Of a DNA stretch of 64,000 nucleotides, positions 52,798-61,574 are shown one piece after another (position 1 is the first letter of the stretch; every line of letters starts with the position of its first letter). Source of the DNA: JBFWNG01 sp050251195 (GTDB lineage Bacteria > Bdellovibrionota_B > Oligoflexia > Oligoflexales > Oligoflexaceae); the NCBI GenBank assembly GCA_050251195.1, contig JBFWNG010000009.1, forward strand, positions 96,829 through 160,828. Reading direction: 5' to 3'. The notes under the pieces were generated by a model, which did no database searches, was not told the DNA's origin, and saw nothing but the letters and a program-made list of their open reading frames with translations. The position numbers and the translations under genes are program-made.

Positions 52798-52892
52798 TCT
52801 TCGACCCTGTCACCCTGGTGTTAAAGCATCAAAACTCTTGGGACTTTGTTTCAGCGTTTCCTTACTTCCGCGTCTCAGCGATCAAAATTTGA

Positions 52893-52919
52893 CGCGGAAG
52901 CGCTGAATAATGGAAACGC
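52893..52919 (+). repeat. Dispersed repeat, copy B
   Basis: 27 bp matching 11841-11867 at 25 positions. Just upstream an inverted partner GCGTTTCC-TTA-CTTCCGCGTC (52854-52874) pairs with it, so this copy can form a long interrupted hairpin between convergent lptD and purA. Confidence 0.6.
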
Positions 52920-52951
52920 GGATATTTAAAATGCTTTTTTCCAGAATTTCG

Positions 52952-54223
52952 TTACTTACGATTCAAAAAGATACTATGCGCTCTCGCTGGCCCAACGCCC
53001 ACCATCGTAACGGGGATTCCGAGCAGTTGTTCCACGCGTTCTATGTACCTCTTGGCTTCGTTCGGAAGATTTTCAAACTTTGTTACGTTCTCAATATCCG
53101 CAGACCAACCGGGCATGGTTTCATAGACGGGTGTGTACGCTTGATATTGAATGTCCCACGGAAAGTGGCTCAGCGTTTCTCCGTCTTTATTGCGATATTG
53201 GGTGGCGATTTTGATTTCCTTCAAGCCTGAAAGAATATCGAGCTTGTTGAGAACGAGTTCCGTCATGCCGTTCAGCTGGCAGCTATAGCGAAGCGAAACG
53301 ATGTCAATCCAGCCGCAACGTCTTTTTCGACCTGTTGTTGCCCCAAACTCGTTGCCTTTGGAGCTGAGATGGTCACCCACAGAATCTGTCAATTCTGTAG
53401 GAAAAGGACCGTGTCCCACGCGGGTCGAATAAGCTTTGGCGACGCCCATGATGCGGCCGATAGCAAAGGGACTAAATCCGATTCCGGAGATGGCGCCTCC
53501 TAGGCCGGTGTGGCTCGACGTTACGTACGGATATGTTCCGTGGTCGATGTCAAGCAGCGCCCCTTGCGCTCCCTCGAGAAGAACCTTGCGGTTTTTTGTG
53601 ATGGCTTCGCGAATCTTGTGTTCCGCGTCGCAGACAAAGGGCTTCAAGTTGCGGGCGCTCGCGTGGAAAGTTTCCCACTTCTCAGGATGCGATCTCGTGA
53701 ATTCGAGGAAGCGCTCGTTTTCGCGACACATGGAATCAAACCATTTTTGGCGAAGAGCATCGTCGACGTACTCTCCTAGGCGTATTCCCGAACGCAAAAT
53801 CTTTTCAGAATAAGTAGGTCCAATGCCGCGCTTAGTCGTGCCGATCGGATTCGCACTCTTTGTTTCGCTCGTTTCGTCCAAGAATATGTTCCAAGGAGTA
53901 ATGACGTGGCAGCGCGGCGACATCCAAAGATTCTGTGGCCCTAGCTCCGTTGCGATCTTGGCGACCTTGTTCATCTCTGTAACAAGTTCTCCGGGATTCA
54001 CGACTACACCAGCGGTTAGCGCGCTTATCTTGTTATGGAATATGGCGCTTGGAATCTGGTGAAGGACGACCTTCTGTCCTTCGACGACGAGCGTATGCCC
54101 CGCGTTATTGCCGCCTTGGTATCGCGCGATGATGTCGGACTGGTCGGCGAGGATGTCGATCCACTTTCCCTTGCCTTCGTCTCCCCACTGCGCCCCGATA
54201 AGAACATTTACATTAGCTGCCAT
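52952..54223 (-). CDS. purA: Adenylosuccinate synthase
   Basis: 423 aa. Makes adenylosuccinate from IMP, aspartate and GTP, the first step to AMP. GTP site GAQWGDEGKGK at the start, GGNNAGHT, GTTKRGIGPTYSEK, EGAQGALLDIDHGTYPYVTSSH, and RKRRCGWIDIVSLRYS are all present and complete. It is divergent from purB, which takes its product. The ATG is preceded by AAAGG at longish spacing. Confidence 0.98.
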   Translation of the reverse strand: MAANVNVLIGAQWGDEGKGKWIDILADQSDIIARYQGGNNAGHTLVVEGQKVVLHQIPSAIFHNKISALTAGVVVNPGELVTEMNKVAKIATELGPQNLWMSPRCHVITPWNIFLDETSETKSANPIGTTKRGIGPTYSEKILRSGIRLGEYVDDALRQKWFDSMCRENERFLEFTRSHPEKWETFHASARNLKPFVCDAEHKIREAITKNRKVLLEGAQGALLDIDHGTYPYVTSSHTGLGGAISGIGFSPFAIGRIMGVAKAYSTRVGHGPFPTELTDSVGDHLSSKGNEFGATTGRKRRCGWIDIVSLRYSCQLNGMTELVLNKLDILSGLKEIKIATQYRNKDGETLSHFPWDIQYQAYTPVYETMPGWSADIENVTKFENLPNEAKRYIERVEQLLGIPVTMVGVGPARAHSIFLNRK

Positions 54224-54355
54224 GGATATGTGCCTTTGGTTGAACGAATTTTCGCGTTACTTTCTCACAGACCGGTGGTTAAATGCAATAGGTTACTGGA
54301 ACTTAGCACCTCGTCATGCTATATCACCAATATTAAAAAGAGTCGGGAATTTTTC

Positions 54356-55753
54356 ATGTTTGACGAACTTTCTGCCATATCGCCCCTCGACGGAAGATAC
54401 AGGCGCAAAATTAAGGGCTTGGCCGCTTATGTCAGCGAGGCTGGTCTGATTCGATACCGTATCAAAGTTGAGGCCAAGTGGTTGCTCCGCCTTGCGGGAT
54501 TGCCGGAGATCCGAAAGAGCCTTAACATCAACATTAACCGTTACGAGAGAGTGGCTGAGTTAGCGGATCGTCCTATACCCGATGCGATGGTTGCCCGCGT
54601 CAAGGAAATTGAGAGTCGTACAAACCATGACGTCAAGGCCGTGGAATATGTTATTCGAGAACATATTACAGGAACCTCCGAGGAAGTACTTTCTCCTCTT
54701 ATTCACTTTGCCTGCACGTCCGAGGATATAAATAATACCGCTTATAACTACATGATGATTGAGGCGGCGAACGACATTGTTGTTCCCGCGATGGCCAAGG
54801 TCGTTGAGGATCTTAAGAATCTCGTTCAAGAATATCAATCCGTTCCTATGCTTTCGCGAACCCACGGTCAGACGGCTTCGCCGACGACCTTGGGCAAAGA
54901 ACTCGCGGTTTTTGCACACCGACTTTTGAAAGTGACACGCAAGCTGAAGGTGCACAAATTGGACGCAAAGTTTAGCGGAGCCGTGGGCAACTTTAACGCA
55001 CACTTTGTTGCTTACCCGGAGATCGACTGGCCGGCGGTTTCGAAAGCGTTTATTGAGGAAGACCTCGGATTTGCCTTTAATCCGCTTACAACGCAGATCG
55101 AAAATCACGATTCGCTTGTCGAATATTTGGACTATGTCCGGAGCTTCAACGTTATCTTGCTTGGCCTGTGTCGTGATGTCTGGTCGTATATTTCTTTAGG
55201 CTACTTCAAGTTGAAGGCGAAAGAGGGCGAAGTGGGATCCTCAACGATGCCCCACAAAGTCAACCCGATTGATTTCGAAAATGCCGAGGGAAATCTCGGT
55301 CTCGCCATGGGGCTATCGCAGCATCTTGTCGAGAAATTACCGATTTCGAGATGGCAACGCGACTTGAGCGACTCAACCGTGCTGCGGTCTTTGGGAACGG
55401 TATTGGGATACTCCCTATTGAGTTATGCCTCCTTTCAACAAGGTCTTTCCAAGCTTTCCGCAGACAAGAATCGGATCGAGAGGGATCTCGGCGATAGCTG
55501 GGAAGTTCTCACCGAGGCGCTGCAGGTTGTGTTGAAGCGCTACGGCGTCAGCGACGGATACGAGAGAATCAAAAACGCAAGTCGCGGAAAAACGTTCGAT
55601 AAAAAGGCGTATGCGGATATCTTGCAGGCGTGCCCGGAAATACCCCCCTCGATTCGCTCGAAGTTGGAAGCTTTGACGCCTCAGGGATACGTCGGAATAG
55701 CTGAAAGACTAGCGTCCGAATTCGTACGCGGTGAGTTCGGAGCGCGGCAATGA
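54356..55753 (+). CDS. purB: Adenylosuccinate lyase
   Basis: 465 aa from the ATG at 54356 (GGGA upstream); a longer frame would overlap purA. Splits adenylosuccinate to AMP and fumarate and also acts on SAICAR. Start SAISPLDGRYR, HFACTSEDINNTAYNYM, SRTHGQTASPTTLGKE, and GSSTMPHKVNPIDFENAEG (the fumarase/lyase signature) are the family marks. Of the E. coli-like PurB length. The lpxD start overlaps its stop by 4 bp. Confidence 0.97.
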   Translation: MFDELSAISPLDGRYRRKIKGLAAYVSEAGLIRYRIKVEAKWLLRLAGLPEIRKSLNININRYERVAELADRPIPDAMVARVKEIESRTNHDVKAVEYVIREHITGTSEEVLSPLIHFACTSEDINNTAYNYMMIEAANDIVVPAMAKVVEDLKNLVQEYQSVPMLSRTHGQTASPTTLGKELAVFAHRLLKVTRKLKVHKLDAKFSGAVGNFNAHFVAYPEIDWPAVSKAFIEEDLGFAFNPLTTQIENHDSLVEYLDYVRSFNVILLGLCRDVWSYISLGYFKLKAKEGEVGSSTMPHKVNPIDFENAEGNLGLAMGLSQHLVEKLPISRWQRDLSDSTVLRSLGTVLGYSLLSYASFQQGLSKLSADKNRIERDLGDSWEVLTEALQVVLKRYGVSDGYERIKNASRGKTFDKKAYADILQACPEIPPSIRSKLEALTPQGYVGIAERLASEFVRGEFGARQ

Positions 55754-56793
55754 GGTTGGCCGATATTGCAAAATCCATCGGTGCCACGTTAAGAGTTCCA
55801 TCGGAAAAGATTGCCGCAATTGATATCGTCAAGATTTCGGAGATCGATAAGGCTCGCGAAGGCGACCTAAGTTTTGTGGCGAACGAAGGTTACAAAAAAT
55901 ACCTTGGCATGACGAAGGCAAGCGCCGTTATCGTCAAAGACTACAATCCAGAGTTTTCTTTCGCGCAATTGGTGCACTCGAATCCCTACGCCGCATTTGC
56001 AAGAGCAAGCCAATTGCTGCAGCCCAAAAAGGCGCTGTTTTCCGGAGTTAGTGATCGCGCCTTTGTTTCCGCCTCGGCTCGATTGGGCGCGAATGTTGTT
56101 GTTTACCCCTTTGCTCATATCGGGAACAACGTTTCGCTGGGTGACAATGCAGTAATATTTCCCGGAACCTATGTTGGTGATGGAGTTACAATCGGCGCGG
56201 GTACCGTTGTGCACGCCAACTGTTCCGTCATGGACCACTGTATTATAGGCAGTCGCTGCATTATTCACGCGGGCACCGTTATAGGGGCCGACGGATTCGG
56301 TTTTGCTCCTGACGGCTCGGATATAGTGAAAGTGCCGCAGCTTGGCATTGTTCGCATTGGCGATGACGTGGAATTGGGCGCGCTTTGTTCGATAGATCGA
56401 GCGACGTTGGGCGAAACGATCATCGGAAACAAGACAAAATTTGACGATAGGGTGCACATCGCCCATAACGTCGAAGTAGGGGAGCGATGTCTTTTCGCCG
56501 CTTACGCCGGCATAGCCGGATCCACCAAAGTCGGCAATGACGTGATGATGGGCGGGCACGCGGGCGTCGCAGGTCACCTCTCTGTTTGCGACAGGGTTGT
56601 GCTAGGGGCCATGACGGGCGTCATAAAGGATATCGATGAGCCTGGCATGTACGTGGGATATCCTGCGATACCGGCCGCGCAATGGCGGAAACGTCAGGCG
56701 CTGATGAATCGTCTTGAGTCACATAACGACAAGATTAAATTATTGGAAACGAAGGTAGCTGAGCTGGAAAAGGCTTTGAGCGAAAAAAAATAA
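55750..56793 (+). CDS. lpxD: UDP-3-O-acylglucosamine N-acyltransferase
   Basis: 347 aa. Third step of lipid A synthesis: adds a hydroxyacyl chain from ACP to UDP-3-O-acylglucosamine. N-terminal uridine-binding part (KISEIDKAREGDLSFVANEGYKKYL), then a left-handed beta-helix of hexapeptide repeats (VVVYPFAHIGNNVSLGDNAV). The active-site His region is HAGTVIGADGFGFAPDG, followed by DRVHIAHNVEVGE. The C-terminal helix is a short coiled coil. Coupled to purB by an ATGA overlap; lpxA and fabZ are not adjacent. Confidence 0.96.
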   Translation: MRLADIAKSIGATLRVPSEKIAAIDIVKISEIDKAREGDLSFVANEGYKKYLGMTKASAVIVKDYNPEFSFAQLVHSNPYAAFARASQLLQPKKALFSGVSDRAFVSASARLGANVVVYPFAHIGNNVSLGDNAVIFPGTYVGDGVTIGAGTVVHANCSVMDHCIIGSRCIIHAGTVIGADGFGFAPDGSDIVKVPQLGIVRIGDDVELGALCSIDRATLGETIIGNKTKFDDRVHIAHNVEVGERCLFAAYAGIAGSTKVGNDVMMGGHAGVAGHLSVCDRVVLGAMTGVIKDIDEPGMYVGYPAIPAAQWRKRQALMNRLESHNDKIKLLETKVAELEKALSEKK

Positions 56794-56923
56794 TCTTCTC
56801 GCCGTTTCAAGCATCGATGCCGCAGTGGTGGGGACACTTTCTGGCATAAGCCCGTCAAAAAGACATTGAACGTTAAGAATATATTTAGTAACACATTATC
56901 TCTTAAAAACTTAGGGAGATTTT

Positions 56924-57568
56924 ATGGCCTTTATCAAAGTTCTTTCTGTTTTATGTTTCTTTCTTGTTTCTGAGTTGGCGACAGCGCAAGGCTTAGAAGG
57001 GCAAGAGACCCTCGTGACTTCTTTATCTATGGACAAAAACGTGGATCACGGCGGGTTTGGCGCAATCGTTTCAAAGTACGCGAGAATCGGCTCCTCTGAC
57101 GCAACTTTTGTGGGAGCTCGGGGCGCTTGGATTGTCAATCATGCATGGATTTTGGGCGCCAGCGGATACGGACTGACGTCTGAGTTGGGTGTTAAGAGCG
57201 GCGACGACAAGGGCAATCTTGATCTGGGATACGGCGGCTTCTTGTTCGGGTACAATTTCTTTAGCTCCGATCTCGTCCACCTCAACCTCTTGACCAATGC
57301 CGGATGGGGAGCTATGTCCATCGATTCGGACGAAGACAAAGAATTCGGCTTAAGAGATGACGTTGAAGATTACGACAAAGACGAAATCAGCGACACCTTT
57401 ACCATCATTGAGCCTGAGGTTCTCGTGGAAACGAATCTGTACAAATACGTTCGCCTAGGAACTGGCGTAAGCTACAGAATCGTCAACGCCGTGGACAACA
57501 AAATTCTCCGCACTAAAGAGCTAGAAGGCTGGTCAGCAACCATCGCCGTTAACGCGGGCCTATTCTAA
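56924..57568 (+). CDS. Predicted outer-membrane beta-barrel protein
   Basis: 214 aa. Signal peptide MAFIKVLSVLCFFLVSELATA. Glycine-rich alternating strands follow (GGFGAIVSKYARI, TFVGARGAWIVNHAWILGASGYG, LDLGYGGFLFGYNFF). An acidic loop (DSDEDKEFGLRDDVEDYDKDE) has a possible calcium site. It ends AVNAGLF with a C-terminal Phe suited to barrel assembly. GGGAG precedes the ATG and a strong terminator follows. Confidence 0.72.
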   Translation: MAFIKVLSVLCFFLVSELATAQGLEGQETLVTSLSMDKNVDHGGFGAIVSKYARIGSSDATFVGARGAWIVNHAWILGASGYGLTSELGVKSGDDKGNLDLGYGGFLFGYNFFSSDLVHLNLLTNAGWGAMSIDSDEDKEFGLRDDVEDYDKDEISDTFTIIEPEVLVETNLYKYVRLGTGVSYRIVNAVDNKILRTKELEGWSATIAVNAGLF

Positions 57569-57600
57569 AAGACGGAATTGAGAATTGAGTATACATAACA

Positions 57601-57630
57601 AGGAGGCTAAAGATATAGCCTCCTTTTTTT
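57601..57630 (+). terminator. Rho-independent terminator of outer-membrane gene
   Basis: AGGAGGCTA-AAGATA-TAGCCTCCT followed by TTTTTT. Nine-pair perfect stem 33 bp after the stop. Confidence 0.92.
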
Positions 57631-57637
57631 GTCAACA

Positions 57638-57649
57638 CGCCGCGCGGCG
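57638..57649. repeat. GC-rich palindrome sharing a core with 11731-11748
   Basis: CGCCGCGCGGCG, preceded by TTGTCAA as at the other copy. It lies directly after the terminator. Confidence 0.5.
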
Positions 57650-57700
57650 CACACGCAAATATTCCTAATGAAAGAAAATCGGGACAGGTTCATGGCTTGT

Positions 57701-57734
57701 GCATTGACTGGCCGGTCAATGCTTCTATTTTTTC
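57701..57734 (+). terminator. Second hairpin plus U-run, possible end of a small RNA
   Basis: GCATTGAC-TGGCCG-GTCAATGC is an inverted repeat with two central mismatches, followed by TTCTATTTTTTC. No gene lies between this and the terminator at 57601-57630. Confidence 0.5.
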
Positions 57735-57844
57735 TAAGGTTTTTATAAGGTGTCGCGTGGTCCTGGGTTTGCAGTAAGCGCTCGGGCTGCCGTAATAGAA
57801 CTATTTTTCGTTCGAAACATATAAAACATACTGGGAGAAGAAAA

Positions 57845-58279
57845 ATGAAGAACATGATTGCGATTTTAAGTTTGGGTCTTGGAGTTGTCGCTTGCGGCAG
57901 CAAAAACGAGTCTTCGAACACGAAACACGAAATCCTTTTGCAACAGAAACTCTTGTACCTTTGCAGCGAAACCAACTCTGCGAGCACAAATTATCAAGCA
58001 AGTCTCTTCATGACGAAATCCAATACTACCGGTGTAACGAACTATGACCTATCCATTCGTAACTTGGCCGGAGACCCGCTCTCCATTCCGGTGGTTCTAA
58101 GCAGCTGTGAAGTTTCCGACGTTTCCGTAGCTTGCAACAATCTTGACCAATTGCAGCCTGCTGGATTTTCGAAATCGTTCACTATCGATGCCTCCGGAAA
58201 CCCTATTACAGGGGAATACGTGATTGAGAGAGACCTCAATCCAACGGAATCTCATACTTTTATTTGCCGAAAAGGTTAA
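57845..58279 (+). CDS. Small lipoprotein of unknown function
   Basis: 144 aa. Signal peptide MKNMIAILSLGLGVVAC with a lipobox (V-V-A-Cys17), then GSKNESSN. The mature part is beta-rich with Cys residues LYLCSE, SSCEV, VACNN and FICRKG, probably two disulfides. GGGAG lies upstream. Flanked by terminators on both sides, so it is a single-gene transcript. Confidence 0.75.
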   Translation: MKNMIAILSLGLGVVACGSKNESSNTKHEILLQQKLLYLCSETNSASTNYQASLFMTKSNTTGVTNYDLSIRNLAGDPLSIPVVLSSCEVSDVSVACNNLDQLQPAGFSKSFTIDASGNPITGEYVIERDLNPTESHTFICRKG

Positions 58280-58294
58280 TTTATACAAATAGTT

Positions 58295-58326
58295 AAAAAT
58301 GCGCGGTGGCCCCGCGCATTTTTTTA
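58295..58326 (+). terminator. Rho-independent terminator of lipoprotein gene
   Basis: ATGCGCGG-TGGCC-CCGCGCAT then seven Ts, 16 bp after the stop. Confidence 0.9.
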
Positions 58327-58338
58327 ATTGATTTGTAC

Positions 58339-58360
58339 TTAACTTTTTGGTTAATTAACC
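58339..58360. promoter_or_regulatory. Candidate ArsR operator
   Basis: TTAACTTTTTGGTTAA (58339-58354) overlaps the perfect palindrome GGTTAATTAACC (58349-58360). It is 13 bp before the ArsR-type start codon, a usual place for autoregulation. Confidence 0.5.
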
Positions 58361-58372
58361 GATAGGTAAAAT

Positions 58373-58732
58373 ATGATGGATGCCCTGAGCCAAACATTTC
58401 ATGCACTCGCCGACCCTACTCGTAGGGCGCTCCTCTCCCGTCTATCTCAAGGGGAAGCGAATGTTTCGGATCTTGCAAAGCCGTTTTTAAAGGAGATGAG
58501 CCTTCCGGCCGTAACAAAACATCTCAAAGTTTTGGAGAAGGCGGGACTCATCACAAAAACACGCGACGCGCAATGGCGTCCTTGTAGGTTGAACGGCGAG
58601 CGGCTTAAGGACGTTGCGGCATGGATGGAGCAATACCGGGTGTTTTGGGAAGAGAGCTTCGATCGCCTGGAAGAATATCTAAAAACTGTGACTACCAAAA
58701 GGAAAGGAAAGAAAGATGAGCCCAAAGAATAG
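58373..58732 (+). CDS. ArsR-family transcription regulator
   Basis: 119 aa. Winged-helix regulator: QTFHALADPTRRALLSRLSQGEANVSDLAKPF, SLPAVTKHLKVLEKAGLI (recognition helix), wing RDAQWRPCRL. There is no metal-binding Cys pair of the ArsR/SmtB sensors; this matches the non-metal subgroup that sits with AHSA1 genes. It overlaps the next gene by 17 bp and probably represses both through the palindrome upstream. Confidence 0.9.
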   Translation: MMDALSQTFHALADPTRRALLSRLSQGEANVSDLAKPFLKEMSLPAVTKHLKVLEKAGLITKTRDAQWRPCRLNGERLKDVAAWMEQYRVFWEESFDRLEEYLKTVTTKRKGKKDEPKE

Positions 58733-59669
58733 ATCCAATGAGATCAGAATTACCCGGATATACGATGCGCCGGTAAAAGTTGTTTGGGATGCATGGACGG
58801 ACCCTGAGCAAGTGGCACAGTGGTGGGGGCCGCGAGGTTTCACTATCACGACGCACAGCAAAGATCTCCGATCGGGCGGAAGTTGGGCTTATACCATGCA
58901 CGGTCCTGACGGCGTGGATTATCCCAACAAAACGATTTACCTCGAAGTCGATAAATACTCTCGGTTGGTCTACGATCACGGCGGCAACGACGATCGACCA
59001 CCGTTGTTTCGAGTGACCGTCCTGTTTCACGATCTCAAGGGCAAGACCAAGATGGAGATGAGCATGGCGCTTCCGACTCCAGAAGCTGCCGACGAGGCCC
59101 GCAAGTTCATCAAGAAAGCAGGAGGCGACGGCACTTGGGACAGACTCGGTGAATACTTAGCCAAGACACAATCGGACAAGGAACAATTCATTATCAACCG
59201 CTCGTTTGCTGCGCCTTTACAAACCGTCTTTGACATGTGGACGAATCCGAAACATATGGAACAGTGGTTGCCGCCGACGGGATTTACGATGAAACATATC
59301 GAGGCTGCTATTAAACCGGGAAGTACTTCTTTTTACGTCATGACCGGCAGCAACGGCATGAAGATGTACGGGAAGATTCAGTACTTGGAAATAAAACCTT
59401 TTGATCACCTGGTCTACACGCAGCAGTTCTGCGACGAAAACCAGAAGCTGGCGCGGCACCCGCTTGCACCAACTTGGCCGGCGACGATGCTCACGCGTGT
59501 GACGTTCACCGAAGAAGAGCCCGACCAAACCCGCGTGACCGTAGTTTGGGAATGTCATGGTGCGACGACTCCCGAAGAAATGGACACCTTCATCAAGGGG
59601 AGAGCCGGTATGTCGGGAGGCTGGACGGGATCGTTTGACAAGCTGGAGGGGTACTTGGCTGGGAAGTAA
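58716..59669 (+). CDS. Tandem AHSA1/SRPBCC-domain protein
   Basis: 317 aa. Two consecutive Bet v1-like folds. Domain 1, residues 8-150: IRITRIYDAPVKVVWDAWTDPEQVAQWWGPRG. Domain 2, residues 157-317: FIINRSFAAPLQTVFDMWTNPKHMEQWLPPTG, with later KPFDHLVYTQQF and GWTGSFDKLEGYLA. Each domain binds a hydrophobic ligand in a large cavity in other family members; the ligand here is unknown. Partners of ArsR regulators are usually single-domain, so the fusion is noteworthy. GGAAAGG upstream. Confidence 0.88.
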   Translation: MSPKNRSNEIRITRIYDAPVKVVWDAWTDPEQVAQWWGPRGFTITTHSKDLRSGGSWAYTMHGPDGVDYPNKTIYLEVDKYSRLVYDHGGNDDRPPLFRVTVLFHDLKGKTKMEMSMALPTPEAADEARKFIKKAGGDGTWDRLGEYLAKTQSDKEQFIINRSFAAPLQTVFDMWTNPKHMEQWLPPTGFTMKHIEAAIKPGSTSFYVMTGSNGMKMYGKIQYLEIKPFDHLVYTQQFCDENQKLARHPLAPTWPATMLTRVTFTEEEPDQTRVTVVWECHGATTPEEMDTFIKGRAGMSGGWTGSFDKLEGYLAGK

Positions 59670-59784
59670 AGAAGAATACCCTGAGGTTCGTCGCATGAGG
59701 GTTTTCATTTGAATTTTCCGAAGGAACACTTTATGGCATAGGTTGGACGATTTGCGCCATAAACGCTCACTAAAAGGAAACAAA

Positions 59785-60228
59785 ATGCGACGACTCACTC
59801 TGTTTCTTGGATTATTCTTTTTTGCTCCTCTTAATGGTTTTGCGGAAACGGGCCCTTGTCAAAATGGCGAGGACGTGACGTTTGAATGGGAATGGTGCGG
59901 ACCGAGCAAGTCGAGCGGTTCGTCAATTACCGACGTATGCTTCGGGAATCTTACATACACGGACATAGTTTATAGTGCCGTGCAACTTGAAAGCCGATCA
60001 GCGACAGGCAGCTCCTTTGAATGTCTGTACGCATCGGGAACGTGGGATGACTTCCCGATCGAAGGCTGTCCTCGGGGAATAAAGAGATTCTATGGCGCTG
60101 CTTACGGAGAATACAAGGAAACCGCGGTTTTCGAATGCCACGGCGAGAACGGAATCTTTCGCATATTTGGGAACTCACTTGACGGGCGACCTTTTGACGC
60201 AGAGAGGGGTAGCCCTCCGAGCTTCTAA
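59785..60228 (+). CDS. Small secreted Cys-rich protein
   Basis: 147 aa from the ATG at 59785 with AAAAGGAAAC upstream. Signal peptide MRRLTLFLGLFFFAPLNGFA. The mature protein has six Cys (GPCQN, EWCGP, VCFGN, FECLY, GCPRG, FECHG), likely three disulfides. No family recognised. Convergent with the metzincin operon. Confidence 0.65.
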   Translation: MRRLTLFLGLFFFAPLNGFAETGPCQNGEDVTFEWEWCGPSKSSGSSITDVCFGNLTYTDIVYSAVQLESRSATGSSFECLYASGTWDDFPIEGCPRGIKRFYGAAYGEYKETAVFECHGENGIFRIFGNSLDGRPFDAERGSPPSF

Positions 60229-60326
60229 GCCATGCTGACTCATTACAGCGGCATCTGCATTGTGATAAATTGCAGAGCTTATGGTTTACGCGAACAAACA
60301 GCTTTGGACTCTTAACGTGCTTTGCC

Positions 60327-61574
60327 TTAGAACTCGGGCTCCTCAACTTCCCCCTCCATCGGTCGTTCTGCTCGGAAGATTGGCGCGACGAGGCGTTTCT
60401 CTGGGTTGATAAAAAGAACTGTGTAGGGTGTGCCTTGGGCCTGATTGATGAGAATATTGACGCGATGTTTTTTTCCATTGCTGCTAATGACACCGTACAG
60501 GACTCCGCTGCGAGGGCCTTGTGGCGGAAGACCTAAATCGTTGCCGTTATGAATCACCTTTTGGGTCTTTATGATTTCATTGCCTGCCCAACTACCGCCG
60601 AAGATTTTAATCGGGTAGGTTGTCTTAAACTCACCCTCTGAGGTATTGACTGTGAGCCAGAATGTGGCTTCGCCGTTTTGACCTTCGTCGGCAATCTTCA
60701 GAAGATTAGGCACCAGGAGCGTCATAAACCAACTTTCGGGTACAATATTCTTCCCTGTTAGCTCTTTGATGGCGTCATATACTTTCGGGAGGTCGTTTGT
60801 GAAAAAGCCCGTCGTATTTTCTAAAATTTTTGATGAAACTAACAGACCCTGTTCATGGTCAATGTTTTGCATGAGCCGGAAGAACCGCGACAAATCGGGG
60901 TTTTCGTTCCCGCCGGATTTAGAGCTTCGAAGCATATGAGCCTTGATGTCTTCACTCATGATGGTTTGAGAAACGTGCTGAAAGCCGAAGAGGTGTCCGA
61001 TCTCATGGAGAAGGGTTCCTAATAGGAAATGGTACAATTTTTCTCCATTGGGCCGTGTTACTTCCCAGAGAGGAAGCTTGAGGGTCGGATCAATGGTTGC
61101 TTGTGACGCCAGCCAAACAAGTCCGGTGCCCCAGCCTTTGGGGTCCCGAGCTCGAAGGTGAGTCAACGCTATGCTCCCGCCGAGCGTCGCGTTTGTTGCT
61201 TTGAGTTCATCCGGTATATCACCGAGGTAAAAAACCAGATCGGTCTCTTTCGTGCATTCGACCTGCAGTTGAAATTTCGTCGTCACGACGTCTTCCAGTT
61301 TTAGCGCATGCTTTTGCATGAAAGACGGGTCAAATAGGACATGTTCGGATAGATACTTCTGCCAAATGTCGGTTGCCCGAGAAATTTGTTCCAAGGCGAC
61401 GTCGCGCGGCACTCCAAAATTTTGGTTGAACTTAACACAGTAGTTTACCGCTGGCCTTGTGCCGTTAAACCAAATGGCTTGAGTCTGGCCGCCATTGGGA
61501 AGCTCGTTGCCGGCGAAGGTCGAAGTGCTAAATGACACGCATGCTAAGACAAAAATGAATATATGGCGTTTCAT
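60327..61574 (-). CDS. Secreted metzincin metallopeptidase (paralogue 2)
   Basis: 415 aa. Signal peptide MKRHIFIFVLACVSFSTSTFA. The N-terminal part (IWFNGTRPAVNYCVKFNQNFGV) aligns with its neighbour. Zinc site HEIGHLFGFQH (190-200) is a full H-E-x-x-H-x-x-G-x-x-H motif; the Met-turn candidate is Met206 in TIMSEDI. It is a matrixin-like fold in the periplasm or outside the cell. The C-terminal 200 residues are beta-rich and may target or bind substrate. Its ATG overlaps the upstream gene's stop (ATGA). Confidence 0.85.
   Translation of the reverse strand: MKRHIFIFVLACVSFSTSTFAGNELPNGGQTQAIWFNGTRPAVNYCVKFNQNFGVPRDVALEQISRATDIWQKYLSEHVLFDPSFMQKHALKLEDVVTTKFQLQVECTKETDLVFYLGDIPDELKATNATLGGSIALTHLRARDPKGWGTGLVWLASQATIDPTLKLPLWEVTRPNGEKLYHFLLGTLLHEIGHLFGFQHVSQTIMSEDIKAHMLRSSKSGGNENPDLSRFFRLMQNIDHEQGLLVSSKILENTTGFFTNDLPKVYDAIKELTGKNIVPESWFMTLLVPNLLKIADEGQNGEATFWLTVNTSEGEFKTTYPIKIFGGSWAGNEIIKTQKVIHNGNDLGLPPQGPRSGVLYGVISSNGKKHRVNILINQAQGTPYTVLFINPEKRLVAPIFRAERPMEGEVEEPEF

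Noticed and set aside
54035..54355. Extended purB start
   Set aside because: It would read antisense through purA; MFDELSAISPLDGRYR at 54356 is the conserved PurB start.
55867..56577. 236-codon antisense frame within lpxD
   Set aside because: lpxD hexapeptide repeats are clear; the reverse frame has no ribosome site or recognisable motif.
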